A stretch of DNA of 64,000 nucleotides from Amorphophallus konjac (GCA_022559845.1 CM040126.1:128006886-128070885); one strand, 5' to 3'. Counted from the stretch's first letter, positions 48,132 through 59,942 are shown. The notes: generated by a model not told the origin, from the letters alone. Numbers and translations: made by a program.

Positions 48132-49156
48132 AGACGGCTTTAGGCTGGTTGCCGTAGGGCCTCCCAATGTGGCGGCTCGAGTCCGGGCCGGGAGGAATAC
48201 CAGCTAGAGGGCCTGACGTAGCGGAGTCAGTCAGTGTGTGAGCACGTGGTCGGGGACTTCGGACGCGTGCTGACGAGCACGACCCCGCCTAGACCCTTGT
48301 TCTGTGTTCTGTGGTTACTTGTACGGTGTCTCAGTCTCCGCCTGGGGCGCCGCAATGAGACACCTGAGGCTGTGGACTAAGTCGTCAGTGGACGCATCTG
48401 GCCTTGCTTCTGGTGGGCAGGTACTTCTATCACATGAGACATGACTCTCCTATTTTCGGGTTTCGTCTCTCGTCTGCGAGACGTGGTTCCCCCGATAGTT
48501 TCTGGGAGTGTTCCCGAGGTAGAGGTCTAGGGGTTTTTCCGTTGAGCGTCACCGAGGGTTTCCCTAGACGGTGTTAGGTCCACGACTGCGAGGTCGTGAC
48601 GGTTTCTTCTGGTGGCGTAGCCAGAGGTTTTCCCATTAGTTCGGTAGTCCCCCGACTATGAGATAGGGGTGTGTTTGTCCGGTATAGTAGGAGTAGCTAT
48701 AGTGCCAAGTTTTGACCGGCCACCGGTTCGCTGTTCCTGCTGTAGTTGTAGCTGCTTTCTTTTCCGCTACCGCCATTGTTCTTGGTTGGGGTTCCGCGGG
48801 ATCCCTACTGAGTCAGTGACAGGAGGCTCACCCCTACTTTTTAGGTGCGGCGGTGCTTCCTCAAAGATCGAGGGTGCTGTGCTGAGGTTCTTAATTGCCA
48901 GCTCGCCGGGCCGAGTGTTCACTCGGTGTTGGGTACATTCTCTACCTTAGACTGTAATTTCTGTTGGACTGGACTCTGTTGTAGTTTATTTATTTATTTT
49001 TGTTAATTGTTGAATTGTCCTATTTTGTTTCCTATTTCTTTGTATCTCCACACTCCTTTTAGCCCTTCCGAGCCCTCCCGGGTCGTGGGCGGCGGGCCAG
49101 GATTCGAATGGTATCGGGCTCCTCCTGGTATCCGGATCTTGGGTCATTTCAGGTGC

Positions 49157-49711
49157 CGCTTTACACTCATTCATTCCAGACTTCTTCAATAATTTCTTGG
49201 TTTACTTGGTTTGATCAATGAAGATGTCTTCATCCATCTGCTTAACTTGCAACTCAAGGAGGAAGTTGAGCTCCCCCATCATGCTCATCTTGAACTCACC
49301 CTTCATTAAGCACTAAAAGTTCTTGCACATGGAAGAGTTAGTAGCACTGAATATAATGTCATCTATATATACTTGTTCAACTAGCTTGCCATTATTCCTA
49401 ACTAAGATGAACAAGCTTTTATCAACCTATCCTCTTGTGAAGTCGTGATCTAGTAGAAACTGACTTAGTCACTCATACCAGGCTCGTAGAGCTTGTTTCA
49501 GACCGTATAAGACCTTAGTGAGCCTATAGACATGGTCAGGAGGCTTAGGGTCTTCAAACCAAAGTGACTGCTCTATAAAAACCTCCTTCTTAATGACTCC
49601 ATTAAGGAAGGCACTCTTCACATCCATTTGATACAATTTAATGGAGTGAGAGGTGGCAAATGCCAATAGGATCCTAATACCCTCCAATCTACTAACAGGA
49701 GCGAAAGTCTC
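49157..49711 (-). pseudogene. Element A pol: RT core
   Basis: Minus strand: ETFAPVSRLEGIRILLAFATSHSIKLYQMDVKSAFLNG, then HVYRLTKVLYGLKQALRAWYE, VEQVYIDDIIFSATN (catalytic YIDD near 49350) and MMGELNFLLELQVKQM, ending KKSGMNECKAAP at E. Several in-frame stops, for example after RAWYE. The start is cut by D2 in the ETFAPV motif. Confidence 0.85.
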
Positions 49712-50252
49712 TATTGTGACCCCTCTGTGTTGATGATGTTGACAATAAGTTTTACTTCATTGGCAGCAGCTTGTTTTGATTGATTGGCAACTGTTATTAT
49801 TTTGATGAAATTGTTTTTGTCAGGTTGTCTGTGTATATAATGCAGTCAGAGTCTATATATTGTTATGAACACACTCACAGGTCTACACAGTGCATTGCAG
49901 CATGAACATAGAGTCTATACCTTTCCTTGTTTAGTCTGGAAAGTAGTGGATCGACCCTCTTCTCAGATGAGTCGACGCCCCCAGAGTGAAGTCTATGCAC
50001 TGTCTGTCTATCTTGTGTCTCATGCAGCGTCTTAGGCATTTTGTTAAAGTCTATACAGGGCAGCTCACACGAACACTCAAGTCCATACTTCGTGAATTCT
50101 GCACAGTGTGGCACCCAATGTCTATACATTGCTCATTCGTTCATTCAGCATTGTCAAGTCTACACATTGGTCGGTGCCAAGTCTGTACAGCGAGCGTCTC
50201 ATTGGTGAAGTCTATACACTCACAAGTTGAACTTCAAAGTCCATACATTGGA
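49712..50252 (+). mobile_element. Element D2: copia LTR, part left of D
   Basis: It starts TATTGTGACCCCTCTG, matching the start of D's LTR (TGTTGTGACCCCTC) with the terminal TG changed to TA. Aligned features (attggcaac, gatgaaattg) follow, then agtctatacattg motifs. It continues after D at 62610. Confidence 0.75.
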
Positions 50253-51046
50253 TGTTGTGTTAGATGGACGCAGTCTATCTCCACTAAGTGTGGATCTAGA
50301 GGGGGGTGAATAGATCAACTTGCCTAATTTAAAAACTACTGTAAGTTCTAAAGCGGAATTTAGGAAAACATCAGTTAAGCTAAAAGAAGAATGCTAGACA
50401 TGAGCATGAGCGATGAAACCAAATAAGCTAAGCAAGAATTCCCATCGCACACAAATCACACAAAAGCACAAACACACTGCACCCACAATTTTTAGGTGGT
50501 TCGGTCAACGACCTACGTCCACCCCACACTCAACCGAGTATGGCTTCCTGCTGCGCAGCACAGCTTGCGTCCGCTGGGCTTTACAACTTGGCCAAACAAT
50601 CCGCTGATACACAGCTTCGCTGGGCACTACAGCTTGCCAACCAGAGGATCTGATCCTCTGCAACCGCTGGGGAAATACAGCTTAACCCGTCCAGTGGAGA
50701 CTACCACTGCAAGACCGCTGACGCACAGCTTGAAGAAATAATGATCGGAAATGAAAGACAGAATCAAAACGAAAAAGCAAAACCCAAAAGCAATGTAGCT
50801 CTTAAAGAGCAAAGCTCAGCTTTGGTTTTGAACCACGAGACTGAGATACAAACTCTCTCACTCTCACTCTCGATCAGCTCTCTCTCAACTCAATCTCTCT
50901 CGATCTCTTCCTCTCTCTTTTTCTTCTTCTTCCTCTATTTCTTCTTCTTCTCTCTTTTCTTTCTGTGGATCGAAGGAGCCTTGCTGTGGCTGTATAGACT
51001 TTCTCCCTTCTCTTCGATCTGATTTCTTCGGTGGAAGAAGACTTGT

Positions 51047-51251
51047 TTATATAACAGCAACAGCAGCAGGCGTGTGCTCTCCACGTTTCTGGCCTAAAGC
51101 ATTTGGACCACGTGGCAGCATCCAATGGAGTGTCAGTACACGTGTCCTCATCTGGATACCTTGTCCTTCTCGGATCATGAGCCAGGTACCTCGGATCACG
51201 TGCCCCTCATCAGCCTCTTCAGTTCGATGTATAGAGTTCTCAGCTCACGTG
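51047..51251 (-). promoter_or_regulatory. Element D LTR promoter: TATA box and four G-boxes
   Basis: On the minus strand four CACGTG boxes within 143 bp precede TATATAA, the nearest about 56 bp upstream within gatgctgccacgtggtcc. The right LTR keeps all four boxes (60858, 60888, 60946, 60995) but its TATA box has become tctataa. ACGTG-type boxes are known in ABA- and stress-induced plant promoters; response here is inference. Confidence 0.6.
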
Positions 51252-51274
51252 CTCGATGACACCAGTCTGTCTTG

Positions 51275-51590
51275 CTGCGTCGACGCTGTCAATCAATGGC
51301 GTTAACACAGTGAGGCATTCCAGTAGCCATTAGCCTCGTCTCTTTAGCTGCTGCGTTGACGCTGCTCAATTGTGGTGTTGACGCAGTGGAATAGCCTGTG
51401 TCGGTGAATGCTTCTTCAACTGCTGCGTCGACGCTGCTTGCTTGTGGCGTTGACGCAGTGGAAGAGCCTGTGTCAGTGAATGCTTCTTCAACTGCTGCGT
51501 CGACGCTGCTTGCTTGTGGCGTTGACGCAGTGGAAGATATCGTGAAGGCTTCGTCAACTGATGCGTGGACGCTTTAAGCTCCCAACGTCG
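51275..51590. repeat. 72-bp repeat with GCGTCGACGC palindrome in the D LTR
   Basis: Units containing ctgcgtcgacgctgcttgc and gcgttgacgcag recur with 72-bp period (51423, 51495), flanked by two diverged units. Each unit can pair ctgcgtc with gacgcag. The right LTR copy is at 61024-61325. Confidence 0.85.
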
Positions 51591-51639
51591 ACTCTGTTCC
51601 CTTCAGCAACAAAAATGAAGTCATAAGTTTTAAGTATGA

Positions 51640-52720
51640 ACTCTATACATGCTTTGCAAACATGAACACAGTGCATAGAGTTAATGCATGTAAAGGCTTC
51701 AAATAAGGAAAGCAGTGTATAGACTTAATGCACGTAAAGGCTTCATGCGAAGAAAGCAATGTATATACTTGAGGAGTTGACGCTGCATGAAACACTGAGT
51801 TGACGCTTCATGAAGCATAGACAGTGTACAGACTTTACCCACTGTATGGACTTCATGTAATGCAAACGAATGCGAAGACTTTAGTGTATATACTTTAGAA
51901 GACCAGTGCAGTGTATAGACTCCATGAGACTCTAGTGCAGACAGACGATGTATAGAGTTTCAGTTCAGCCGTCAGTGTATAGACTTGAATAGCTGAGGCC
52001 AGTGTACAGGCTTGCCACCGACCAGTGTGAACTTGCTCAGCCTGAGGCACAGTATGGACTTCAACTCTGCATATCGAATGTATGGACTTCAAGTATGAAG
52101 ACCATTGTACAGACTTTGGATTCGAAGATAATATGCAGACTTTGAGTTTGAAGACCAATGTCTAGACTACAAGTAACACTGTGTATGTACAGACTTGATG
52201 GAGCGAAGCGATGTGTAGACATGAAGCTCCACGATGGATGTATAGACTTCAAATATCAAAGACGCTAAGGAAGACGGACAATGTACAGACTTGCTGTAAC
52301 AGTCTGATGTACAGACTTCATGAAGCTATAGACATTGAATGTTGTACAGACTTAGCCCAATGCCTAAGACGCTAACAAAGACAGACGATGTTCAGACTTG
52401 CTGACAGACCGATGTACAGACTTTGCTCAAATCCATGAGACGCTAACTGAGACGCTGGACTCTGTACAGACTTTGATATTAAGATTGATGTACAGACTTC
52501 ATGCGTTGACGCTGTACACACTTAGCGAGTTGACGCTGTACACACATCCAATGAAGTGCGTTGATGCTGTAACATGATGCGTTGACGCTGTGCACACTTA
52601 ACCAATTCAATTGAAATGCAGTGTGTGGACTTTATCCAAAACGGACGATGTATAGACTCAATCGACATGAGAGTTTCCAGTGTATAGACTCATGACAGTA
52701 AGAATTACAGACATCAGTGT
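51640..52720. repeat. Array of AAGTCTRTACA motifs (minus strand) in the D LTR
   Basis: Tens of copies of tgtacagactt and tgtatagactt on the plus strand, with variants, every 20-45 bp. The same array lies in the right LTR (61390-62470) and, in the other orientation, in D2 (49845-50252 and 62615-63780). Confidence 0.9.
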
Positions 52721-52857
52721 ATTAAATGCAAAGAACACATAGTCAATCTGATAGAGCAATTTTATCAAATCAAAAGCAGGGCCAATCAATCAAAACAATG
52801 GTGTTGCCAATGAAATAAAGCAAGTGTCAACATCATCAACATAGAGGGGTCACAACA

Positions 52858-54384
52858 ATCTCCCCCTTTTTGATGATGGCAACCCCATATGAAGTAGAGT
52901 AGCAACAACCTGTCATAGATATATATGTTTGATGAAAGACATGATGTGTTATGCAGATTGACATGCAGTTGCTATGAAGTTGCTATGAATGCATGCAACT
53001 CACTGCCTCAAACTCTCCCTTGGAATTCAGAATTCAGACAGATATGTATTCTCCCCTTAGACAATATTCTCCCCCTTTGCAATCAACAAAGAGGAGGGAA
53101 AAATTAAATACAATGGAGGAATCAAGAGAAGAACTGACTGGCATTCTGAACAGGTGGTTCATGAAGAAGCATTCTAAAGCATAGAGTCTTCAGTCATATG
53201 AATTCAATGTGCACTACAAGCAATAGATAAGTTCACTGTGCATGATAAAACAATAAACCAGAATCATATTTGCATAAAAGATTCAGTTTCATAATATCTT
53301 ACTTTCATAGTCTCAAAAAAAATATTGAGAGAAACCAAGTCATGTATTGAAACTAAACAAATTGACACTCATGAACTTTTCTTTTGAAGGAGCAGCATTA
53401 TCAGTATTAGATCATTTTGAGCATTCAGGTACCATAAGTATTTCTGCGTAAGGGTATACGTTTATAAGACGCCAATACCCCTAGATACTCAACAAGATGG
53501 ATCATTCTGCCTATGATCAAATTCAACAGAATTGAGTTATACCTTTTTGTATGAGGGTACACGTTTATCAGACGTCAGTTACCCCCAGGTACTCAGTGAA
53601 ACCAGCCTGCTGTTTTGAACATTTTAAACAGAGATAGCTGATACACTTCATGACATGAGTGTTGTCCACTTCTTTGATGGATCACTCAGTTTCTCAGTGA
53701 TTTACCAGTCATTGCTCTGCCAATATATATATTTTCAATGATTTTCATTGTTTTTTTCAATATTTTTCTTAGCTGTCCTTTTTATGTTTCAGAATGACTT
53801 GTTTAAGAACAATACACATACTTAACTTATCTAACATGATTTCTGATGAGTTTTCAGATTTCAGATATGATTAGCTTTGTCTGACATGAAATAAGAAAGA
53901 GGTTGAGAGTTTTATCAATTTTTCAACTTACTTATATACTGATTGCAATCTTTAAGCTCCAATCATTATAAGATTTAAACCATTACATCAGTCTTTGAAC
54001 AAATCAAAATTCTTATAAATGAAGAAGTCCATTTTCTACTGCTTAGAAATCAGAACTGACCAACAGATTACCATAATGTCAGAGACAAGTATTCAGAGTT
54101 AAAGGTTGAATGACTTCAAGAAAGTTGAAACCACTCTGAATTTCTAGCAATACTCCCCCTGTCTATATGCATGCAACATGGCAAGAATTAATTGAGAGAG
54201 AGCTTATGCATAGGTCATGAATGAATGATATGCAAAGACTTGCAAAGACTCGACAAGCTCCCCCTGAATATATGCAATGCAGGACAGTTCTACATCCACA
54301 TTCACATCCACATGATTTATCCAAGCAATCAAAAACAAGTCCACATCAGAGATTTTATTCACAACGATTAAACAATCATTCATC
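52858..54384 (-). other. Element D 3' non-coding region
   Basis: Between pol and the 3' LTR. Complement-of-PPT tracts at 52860 (tccccctttttga, next to the LTR), 53051, 53070, 54153 and 54260. The duplicated module shared with B lies at 53440-53610. No ORF with recognisable domains. Confidence 0.75.
53440..53610. repeat. Duplicated GGGGGTAYTRGCGTCT module, element D
   Basis: Two minus-strand copies (about 53450-53500 and 53555-53610), visible as gggtatacg...gacgccaataccccta and gggtacacg...gacgtcagttaccccca. Homologous to 36866-37045 in B. Confidence 0.75.
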
Positions 54385-57300
54385 ATGCTGAAATTTACAT
54401 TAGCCAAGTTCTCTTCTAAGAAACTTAAAATTTTCATTCCCAAGAGACTTAGTAAAAATATCAGTAATTTATTTTTCAGTTTCTATGAAATTCATTTCAA
54501 TATCCTTTTTGTTTACAGTATCTCTAAGAAAATGATGTTTTATCTCTATATGCTTAGTCCTAGAATGGTGAACAGGATTTTTAGCAAGGCATATAGCACT
54601 AGTATTATCACATAAAAGTGGAATGCATCCCAGATTTATCTGATAATCAGCCATTTGGTGCTTAATCCAAAGTACTTGGGCTGCACAATTACATGCTGCA
54701 ACATACTCAGCTTCAGCTGTGGATAATGCTACAGTGTGTTGCTTCTTAGATGCCCAAGACACTAGACAGCCGCCAAGGAATTGACAGTAGCCACTAGTGC
54801 TTTTTCTATCTACTCGACACCCAGCATAGTCTGCATCAGTGTAGGCTAGAAGCTCTAACTCACACTTAGCAGGATACCAGAGACCTAGTTCTTGGGTGCC
54901 TAGTAAATACTTAAAAATCCTTTTCACAGCTTTAAAGTGATTTTCTTTAGGACTGGCCTGAAATCTAGAGCATAAACACACAGCAAATTGTATGTCAGGC
55001 CTAGATGCTGTAAGATAGAGAAGAGATCCGATCATACCTCTGTATAGCTTTTGGTCCACAGGTTTATCTTTAGAATCTTCATCCAAACTGGTTGATGTAC
55101 CCATTGGAGTAGCTATTTCCTTGAGGTTGTCCATTTTGTACTTCTTCAATAAGTTCTTTACATACTTGGACTGAGAGATGAAAATGCCATCTTCTGTTTG
55201 TGTAACCTGCAGTCCAAGAAATAGTTTGAGCTCACCCATCGAGCTCATTTCAAACTCATCAGTCATTATTTGAGAGAATTTCTCACACAATTTGGGGTTA
55301 GTTGACCCAAACACAATGTCATCCACATAAATCTAAATGATAAGAATATCTGGATGGCTTACCTTGGTAAACAATGTTTGATCAACTATACCTCTTGTGA
55401 AGTTCTTGTTGGTGAGGAATTTGCTCAACCTGTCATACCAAGCTCTAGGAGCTCGCTTTAAACCATAGAGAGCTTTATTGAGCTTGTAAACATGATTAGG
55501 GAAATCTAAACATTCAAACCCAGGAGGCTGTCTCACATATACATCCTCATTAATTTCCCCATTTAGAAAAGCAGATTTCACATCCATCTGCTGAAGGTTT
55601 ATTCCTAGGGAACATGCATAAGCCAATAAAATTCTTATTGCTTCTAACCTAGCTATAGGGCAAAAGACTCTTCAAAGTCTATCCCAAATTCTTGATTGTA
55701 CCCCTGAGCTACAGGTCTGGCTTTATTTTTAATAACATTCCCCGCTTCATCAGTTTTGTTTCTAAATACCCATTTAGTCCCTATGACTGTTTCATGATCA
55801 GGAGGTGGAACCAAATGCCACACCTTTTTCCTGTCAAACTGATTGAGCTCCTCATGCATGACATTAATCCAATGCACATCTTGGAGAGCACAGTCAATGG
55901 ATTTAGGTTCTATGTTTGATACAAAAGCATAAGCATTCAGTTCATGTTGAATTCTTAAGTGGCCTCTAGTCCTAAGGGGGTCATGCAGATTTCCAATAAT
56001 ATTATCTACAGGATGATCCTTGAGATATCTAATATTTGCAATTGGAGTATCATGAACTTGATTTACCTCCCCCTGAACTGTAGGCTCCTCTTCATTAAGC
56101 TCTTTATGTTCTTCTTCATCCTCGGATTTGTCTGCAGGATCTCCCTCCTTCAAAATTTCACCATTGGTTTCATTCCTCCATTGACCAACATTAGAATTTG
56201 CCGAGGATTCATCAAAAACTATGTGTGGAGATTCTTCAACAGTTTTAGAGTTCAGATTGTACACTCTGTATGCTCGGGTGTTTTCAGAATAGCCAAGAAA
56301 AATTCCTGGTTCTCCTTTAGGTTCAAATTTATCAAGGTCCTTTTTATCATTTATGTGAATGAAACATTTACAACCAAAAATCTTGAAGTGAGTAATAGAA
56401 GGTTTCTTACCTTTTAATATCTCATATGGTGTTTGCTGGGTAGAAGGTCTTACCATGGCTCTGTTAATTACATAACAAGCAGTGTTCACTGCTTCAGCCC
56501 AAAATTTCCTTGGTAGACCACCTTCGACAAGGAGTGTAGGACCCATTTCCACTAGGGTTCTGTTCCTTCTCTCCACAACTCCATTCTGCTCAGGTGTCCT
56601 TGGTGAGGAATACCTGTGGTTGATTCCATTTGACCTGCAGAATTCATCAAATTGTGAGTTTTCAAACTCACCTCCATGATCAGACAAAATATTTTCAATT
56701 TTCTAATTTGTTTTAACATAAAACTCCTGAAATTCTGAGAAAGCATCACTCTTATTAGATAAGAAGTAAACCCAAGTATACCTAGAAAAGTCATCTACCA
56801 TGACAAACCCATACCTCCTCTCTAATAGGCTGACAGATCTAGTTGGCCCAAAAAGGTCCATATGTATCAGCTCATAGGGTTTGGAAGATAGATTTTCAGT
56901 TCTAGACTTGAATGACTTTCTAGTTATCTTTGATTGAGTGCATGCATCACAGATTTTATTTTCTTTCTTGAATGAGACTTCAGGAAGTCCTCTAACCATG
57001 CCATGCTTATTTAATTTGTGGAAAATAGTGTAGCTAGCATGACCTAACCTACGATGCAATAAAAATGCTATGTCTTCTCTACTGGCAGTAAGGCAAAGGT
57101 TAGTGTGTTGAATTTCATATAAATTTATCATGTAAGTATTATTTAATCTCTTTCCAGAAAATTTGACAATATCAGAATGAGGTTCAAAAACCTTGCAGCA
57201 TTGAGAATTAAATAAAACATTGTAACCTTTATCACATAACTGGCTGATGCTAAGTAGATTATAGGCTAGCCCTTCAACCAGCATAACATCATCAATGCAG

Positions 57301-57782
57301 CAGGTAGAACACTTACCTACCTTACCTGATCCGATAATCCTACCCTTTGTGTTGCTTCCAAAGGTGACAAGGCCTTCTACTTTCTCAGTCAGTATGCAAA
57401 ATTTGGCCTTATCTCCTGTCATATGCCTGGAGTAGCCGCTATCCATGTACCACAAGTTGTTCTTGGCTGCCAGGCATACCTGCATACATAATTAGGTAGA
57501 GAAGTTTGGAACCCAAGACTGACTGGGCTCCAATGTAAATGAGCTAGAAGCAAAGCAGGAAAGCAAATGTTTCGGAATCCACATTTGTTTAAATGAATTT
57601 TGTTCAGTGGATCCTACAGATTTTCTTCTGTTGTTGTTCCTTTTCTTTTTATTGTTCTTTTTCTTATTGGCAGCAGCATGATTATTGACAATGTTGTTAT
57701 TTTTGTGCCAGTGCCTTGGCCAGGGTATGTCCACAAAATTTTGGCCATGGTAGTTCCTGGGCTGGCTTTGAAAATATTGATT
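54385..57782 (-). pseudogene. Element D pol: protease, integrase, RT, RNase H (lightly broken)
   Basis: Same frame as gag down to about 55655. Gag end (QMWIPKHLL), then protease YMDSGYSRHMTG (57435), the GAG-pre-integrase finger (HRRLGHASY ... CDACTQSK), integrase core with HMDLFGPT, LSDHGGEFEN and SPRTPEQNGVVERRNRT (56570-56690), then ESFA and a one-base deletion near 55655. After that come RT motifs MDVKSAFLNG (55590), YVDDIVFGS (55320) and LGLQV, then RNase H with YTDADYAGCRVDRKSTSGY and ALSTAEAEYVAA, ending ITDIFTKSLG. Premature stops at 57492, 56703, 55333 and 54469. All motifs needed for activity are otherwise present. Confidence 0.92.
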
Positions 57783-59942
57783 CTAAGATGTCCAGTAACC
57801 ATATCCATTGACCCAATTTCTACTGTAAGGTCTTTGATATTGAGCACCCTGGTGTGCAAGACCTGTAAACCTACCCTGAGTTCTACACCACTCTGACCTA
57901 TTGAAGTAGGTTGGCTGTGCATTGTAGTGGGTCTGAGCTCTGGGTTGATGAAGATAATTGGGTTGGCTCCTAGCATGACTTTGTCTCCCCTGTACTTTGA
58001 ACCCTGCTGACCTATACACAGGTTTGTATTGGGTCTTCTTAAGAGGTGGATGTATTGATGGAGACTGGGTTACCTTGACCTGGGGTTTACTGGACTGTGT
58101 AGGTTGACCCCTAACCTTAGTCTGAACCCTAGGATTCTGCTTAGATGTGCTAGCTCTACTAGGCTCACTGAGTTTTTGTTTACCCTTTTCCTCAGCACTG
58201 GTCTTTTTCAGATTAGCAGTTTTGTTCATTAAATTTGTTGAGTTCATGCTAATTAGAGGTCCCTTTTCCTTTTGAGCAACAAATGAAATTGTTTTCATTC
58301 CGAATGTTTTTGTTGCACTAGAATTAAATCCTAGGCCCTCTTTTCTGAAATTAACCTTTGACCCTAACAAAGCATTTAAGTTATCTGTTCCTTGGGTCAT
58401 TTTCTCAATGGTTTTCATTTTATCCTCATTGTCTTTCTGAAGTTCATCAATAGCCTTTTTCAGCTCATTGTTGACATTGAGGACAGCTTCATATTTTTCA
58501 GAGATAATTTTGACTTCACTTTCACATTTCTGAATCTTCAGCTTCCATTCATCAATTTCATTTTCAAGCCTTAGATTCTCTTCCTTAGAAGCTTTTAACT
58601 CATTTTTGATTTCATCTTCTTCAGAGCATGTGAGTTTCAATTCATCAATCTCAGATTCCAAACATGCAATTTTATCAGATAAAGTTTTATCATTTTGCAT
58701 GGAGTTGATTTTTCTTCTAAGATGCCTATTCTCTTTTCTAATATCATCAGCTCTATCAGCTATGTCATGATAAGCATCTACCCAATCAACAATTGTGAAG
58801 TTTTCAAATCTAGTGATTACCTCATCTGTGTCCTCCTCTCTATCTTCGGAGCTTGTTGCCATAAGGCAAATGGGTTGTTCAGATTCGGCTTCACTATCTG
58901 AGCTGCTGCTGAAAGAGCCTTCATCTTCATCACTCCATGTGGTGATCATAGCTCTTCCCTTCTTGGTTTTCTTCTTTGACCTGTCCTTATGTTTCTGATT
59001 GTCTGGACAGTCAATTTTTAGATGTCCTGGTTTCCTGCATTGATAACAGACATTAGCTTCATTTTTCTTTGCAGGTTTAGATTTATACCTTTTATCCTTT
59101 CGGTCGCTACTGTATTTCTTCTGACCGAACCGTCCTGCTCCCTTTCTGAGAAATCGCCTGAACTCCCTAGTCATCATGGCTATCTCAGATCGAGTCACAT
59201 CTTCCTCTTCATTTAGGTTCTCCTCTGATGATGAAGAGCTGCTAGAGCTGGATTTTGTTGATTTGCTGGAACTAGCCTTCAGCGCTATCGGCTTCCTCTT
59301 CCTCTCGGCTTCATCTGTCCTTGGCATGTTTATCTCATATGCCATTAATGAGCCAATCAGCTCATCAGATTTAGTATTACGCAGGTCCCTTGACTCCTCC
59401 ATCACAGTTGCTTTGGTGTGCCAATTGGGAGTCAGGGAGCGCAGAATTTTCCTCACTACATCATACTCTACCTGAGGTTTCCCAAAACCTCTGAGGCCAT
59501 TGGTTATGACAGTCAGCCGAGCGTACATTTCGCTGATGGACTCGTTCTGCTTCATCTTGAAGGCTTCATACTCAGATACAAGAAGATTGGCCTTCTGCTC
59601 TCTTACTTGAGATGTCCCTTCATGAATTACTTCCAGCGCATCCCACATCTCCTTAGCTGATTTGCAAGCAGACACACGGGAGAATTCTGTAGGATGCAGA
59701 GCGCACTGGATAGCATTAATAGCACTCCAATTCAGCATGGACCTACTGATCTCCTCCTTGGTCCATACATCTTCATTCGGGGACAGCTCATAAGGTCCCT
59801 TGCTGACAATCTTCCAAATCTCATAATCCTTAGCCCTGAGGAACACTTGCATACGGTTCTTCCAGTATACGTAGTTTGATCCATCAAAGAATGGGGGCTT
59901 CGTTGTTGAGTGACCTTCGGCAGTCATCCCTCGAGCATCCAT
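57783..59942 (-). CDS. Element D gag (719 codons, premature stop)
   Basis: Structural particle protein. ATG at 59942 (MDARGMTAEG) is 45 bases inside the primer binding site. Domains: gag N-terminal domain PFFDGSNYVYWKNRM and the UBN2-type helical part (residues about 17-210), a Ser-rich linker (223-240), one CCHC zinc knuckle CYQCRKPGHLKIDC (299-312), an acidic Ser/Asp stretch (335-360), a long coiled coil (about 387-535), LLGSKVNFRKEGLGFN (about 540), then a basic Gln/Ser-rich C-terminus. The TAG at 57783 replaces a likely CAG; downstream codons continue the same frame into pol, so the ancestral product was one gag-pol polyprotein. Confidence 0.9.
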   Translation of the reverse strand: MDARGMTAEGHSTTKPPFFDGSNYVYWKNRMQVFLRAKDYEIWKIVSKGPYELSPNEDVWTKEEISRSMLNWSAINAIQCALHPTEFSRVSACKSAKEMWDALEVIHEGTSQVREQKANLLVSEYEAFKMKQNESISEMYARLTVITNGLRGFGKPQVEYDVVRKILRSLTPNWHTKATVMEESRDLRNTKSDELIGSLMAYEINMPRTDEAERKRKPIALKASSSKSTKSSSSSSSSSEENLNEEEDVTRSEIAMMTREFRRFLRKGAGRFGQKKYSSDRKDKRYKSKPAKKNEANVCYQCRKPGHLKIDCPDNQKHKDRSKKKTKKGRAMITTWSDEDEGSFSSSSDSEAESEQPICLMATSSEDREEDTDEVITRFENFTIVDWVDAYHDIADRADDIRKENRHLRRKINSMQNDKTLSDKIACLESEIDELKLTCSEEDEIKNELKASKEENLRLENEIDEWKLKIQKCESEVKIISEKYEAVLNVNNELKKAIDELQKDNEDKMKTIEKMTQGTDNLNALLGSKVNFRKEGLGFNSSATKTFGMKTISFVAQKEKGPLISMNSTNLMNKTANLKKTSAEEKGKQKLSEPSRASTSKQNPRVQTKVRGQPTQSSKPQVKVTQSPSIHPPLKKTQYKPVYRSAGFKVQGRQSHARSQPNYLHQPRAQTHYNAQPTYFNRSEWCRTQGRFTGLAHQGAQYQRPYSRNWVNGYGYWTS

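Larger units (their letters stand above)
43282..49151 (+). mobile_element. Element E: GC-rich probable solo LTR, split by F
   Basis: TGTAATGCCCCAGG ... TTGGGTCATTTCA with TSD ggtgc. Without F it is about 3.07 kb and contains no primer binding site, coding domain or second LTR, so it is best read as a solo LTR left by recombination between two LTRs. A TATA box (ctatatatatt) at 43498 is followed by a CT-rich leader (43510-43580). The terminal sequence resembles gypsy LTRs such as C. Confidence 0.7.
12248..49711 (-). mobile_element. Element A: Ty1-copia retrotransposon (3' half), host of the nest
   Basis: A runs on the minus strand. Left to right in the window: 3' LTR (about 12248-17922), 3' non-coding region, an extra ORF split by element B (18800-20221 and 40335-41930), a motif-bearing spacer (41931-42470), RNase H and late RT (42478-43276), then after element E the RT core (49157-49711). 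Reading resumes exactly across each insertion, for example KKSGMNECKAAP joining to MPMASSTKLD across E, so the parts belong to one element. Gag, protease and integrase must lie right of 64000, beyond D2. Its layout, with extra sequence after pol and large LTRs, suggests the SIRE/Maximus group of copia; that placement is inference. Confidence 0.8.
50253..52857 (-). repeat. Element D left (3') LTR
   Basis: 2605 bp from tgttgtgttagatgg to ggggtcacaaca. TATA (minus, tatataa) at 51047-51053; four CACGTG at 51109, 51139, 51197 and 51246; a 72-bp repeat block 51275-51590; motif array 51640-52720. Confidence 0.93.

Noticed and set aside
50741..51022. Ser/Leu/Phe-rich open frames in the D LTRs (also at 60490)
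   Set aside because: They read the CT-rich transcribed leader of the LTR on the wrong strand.
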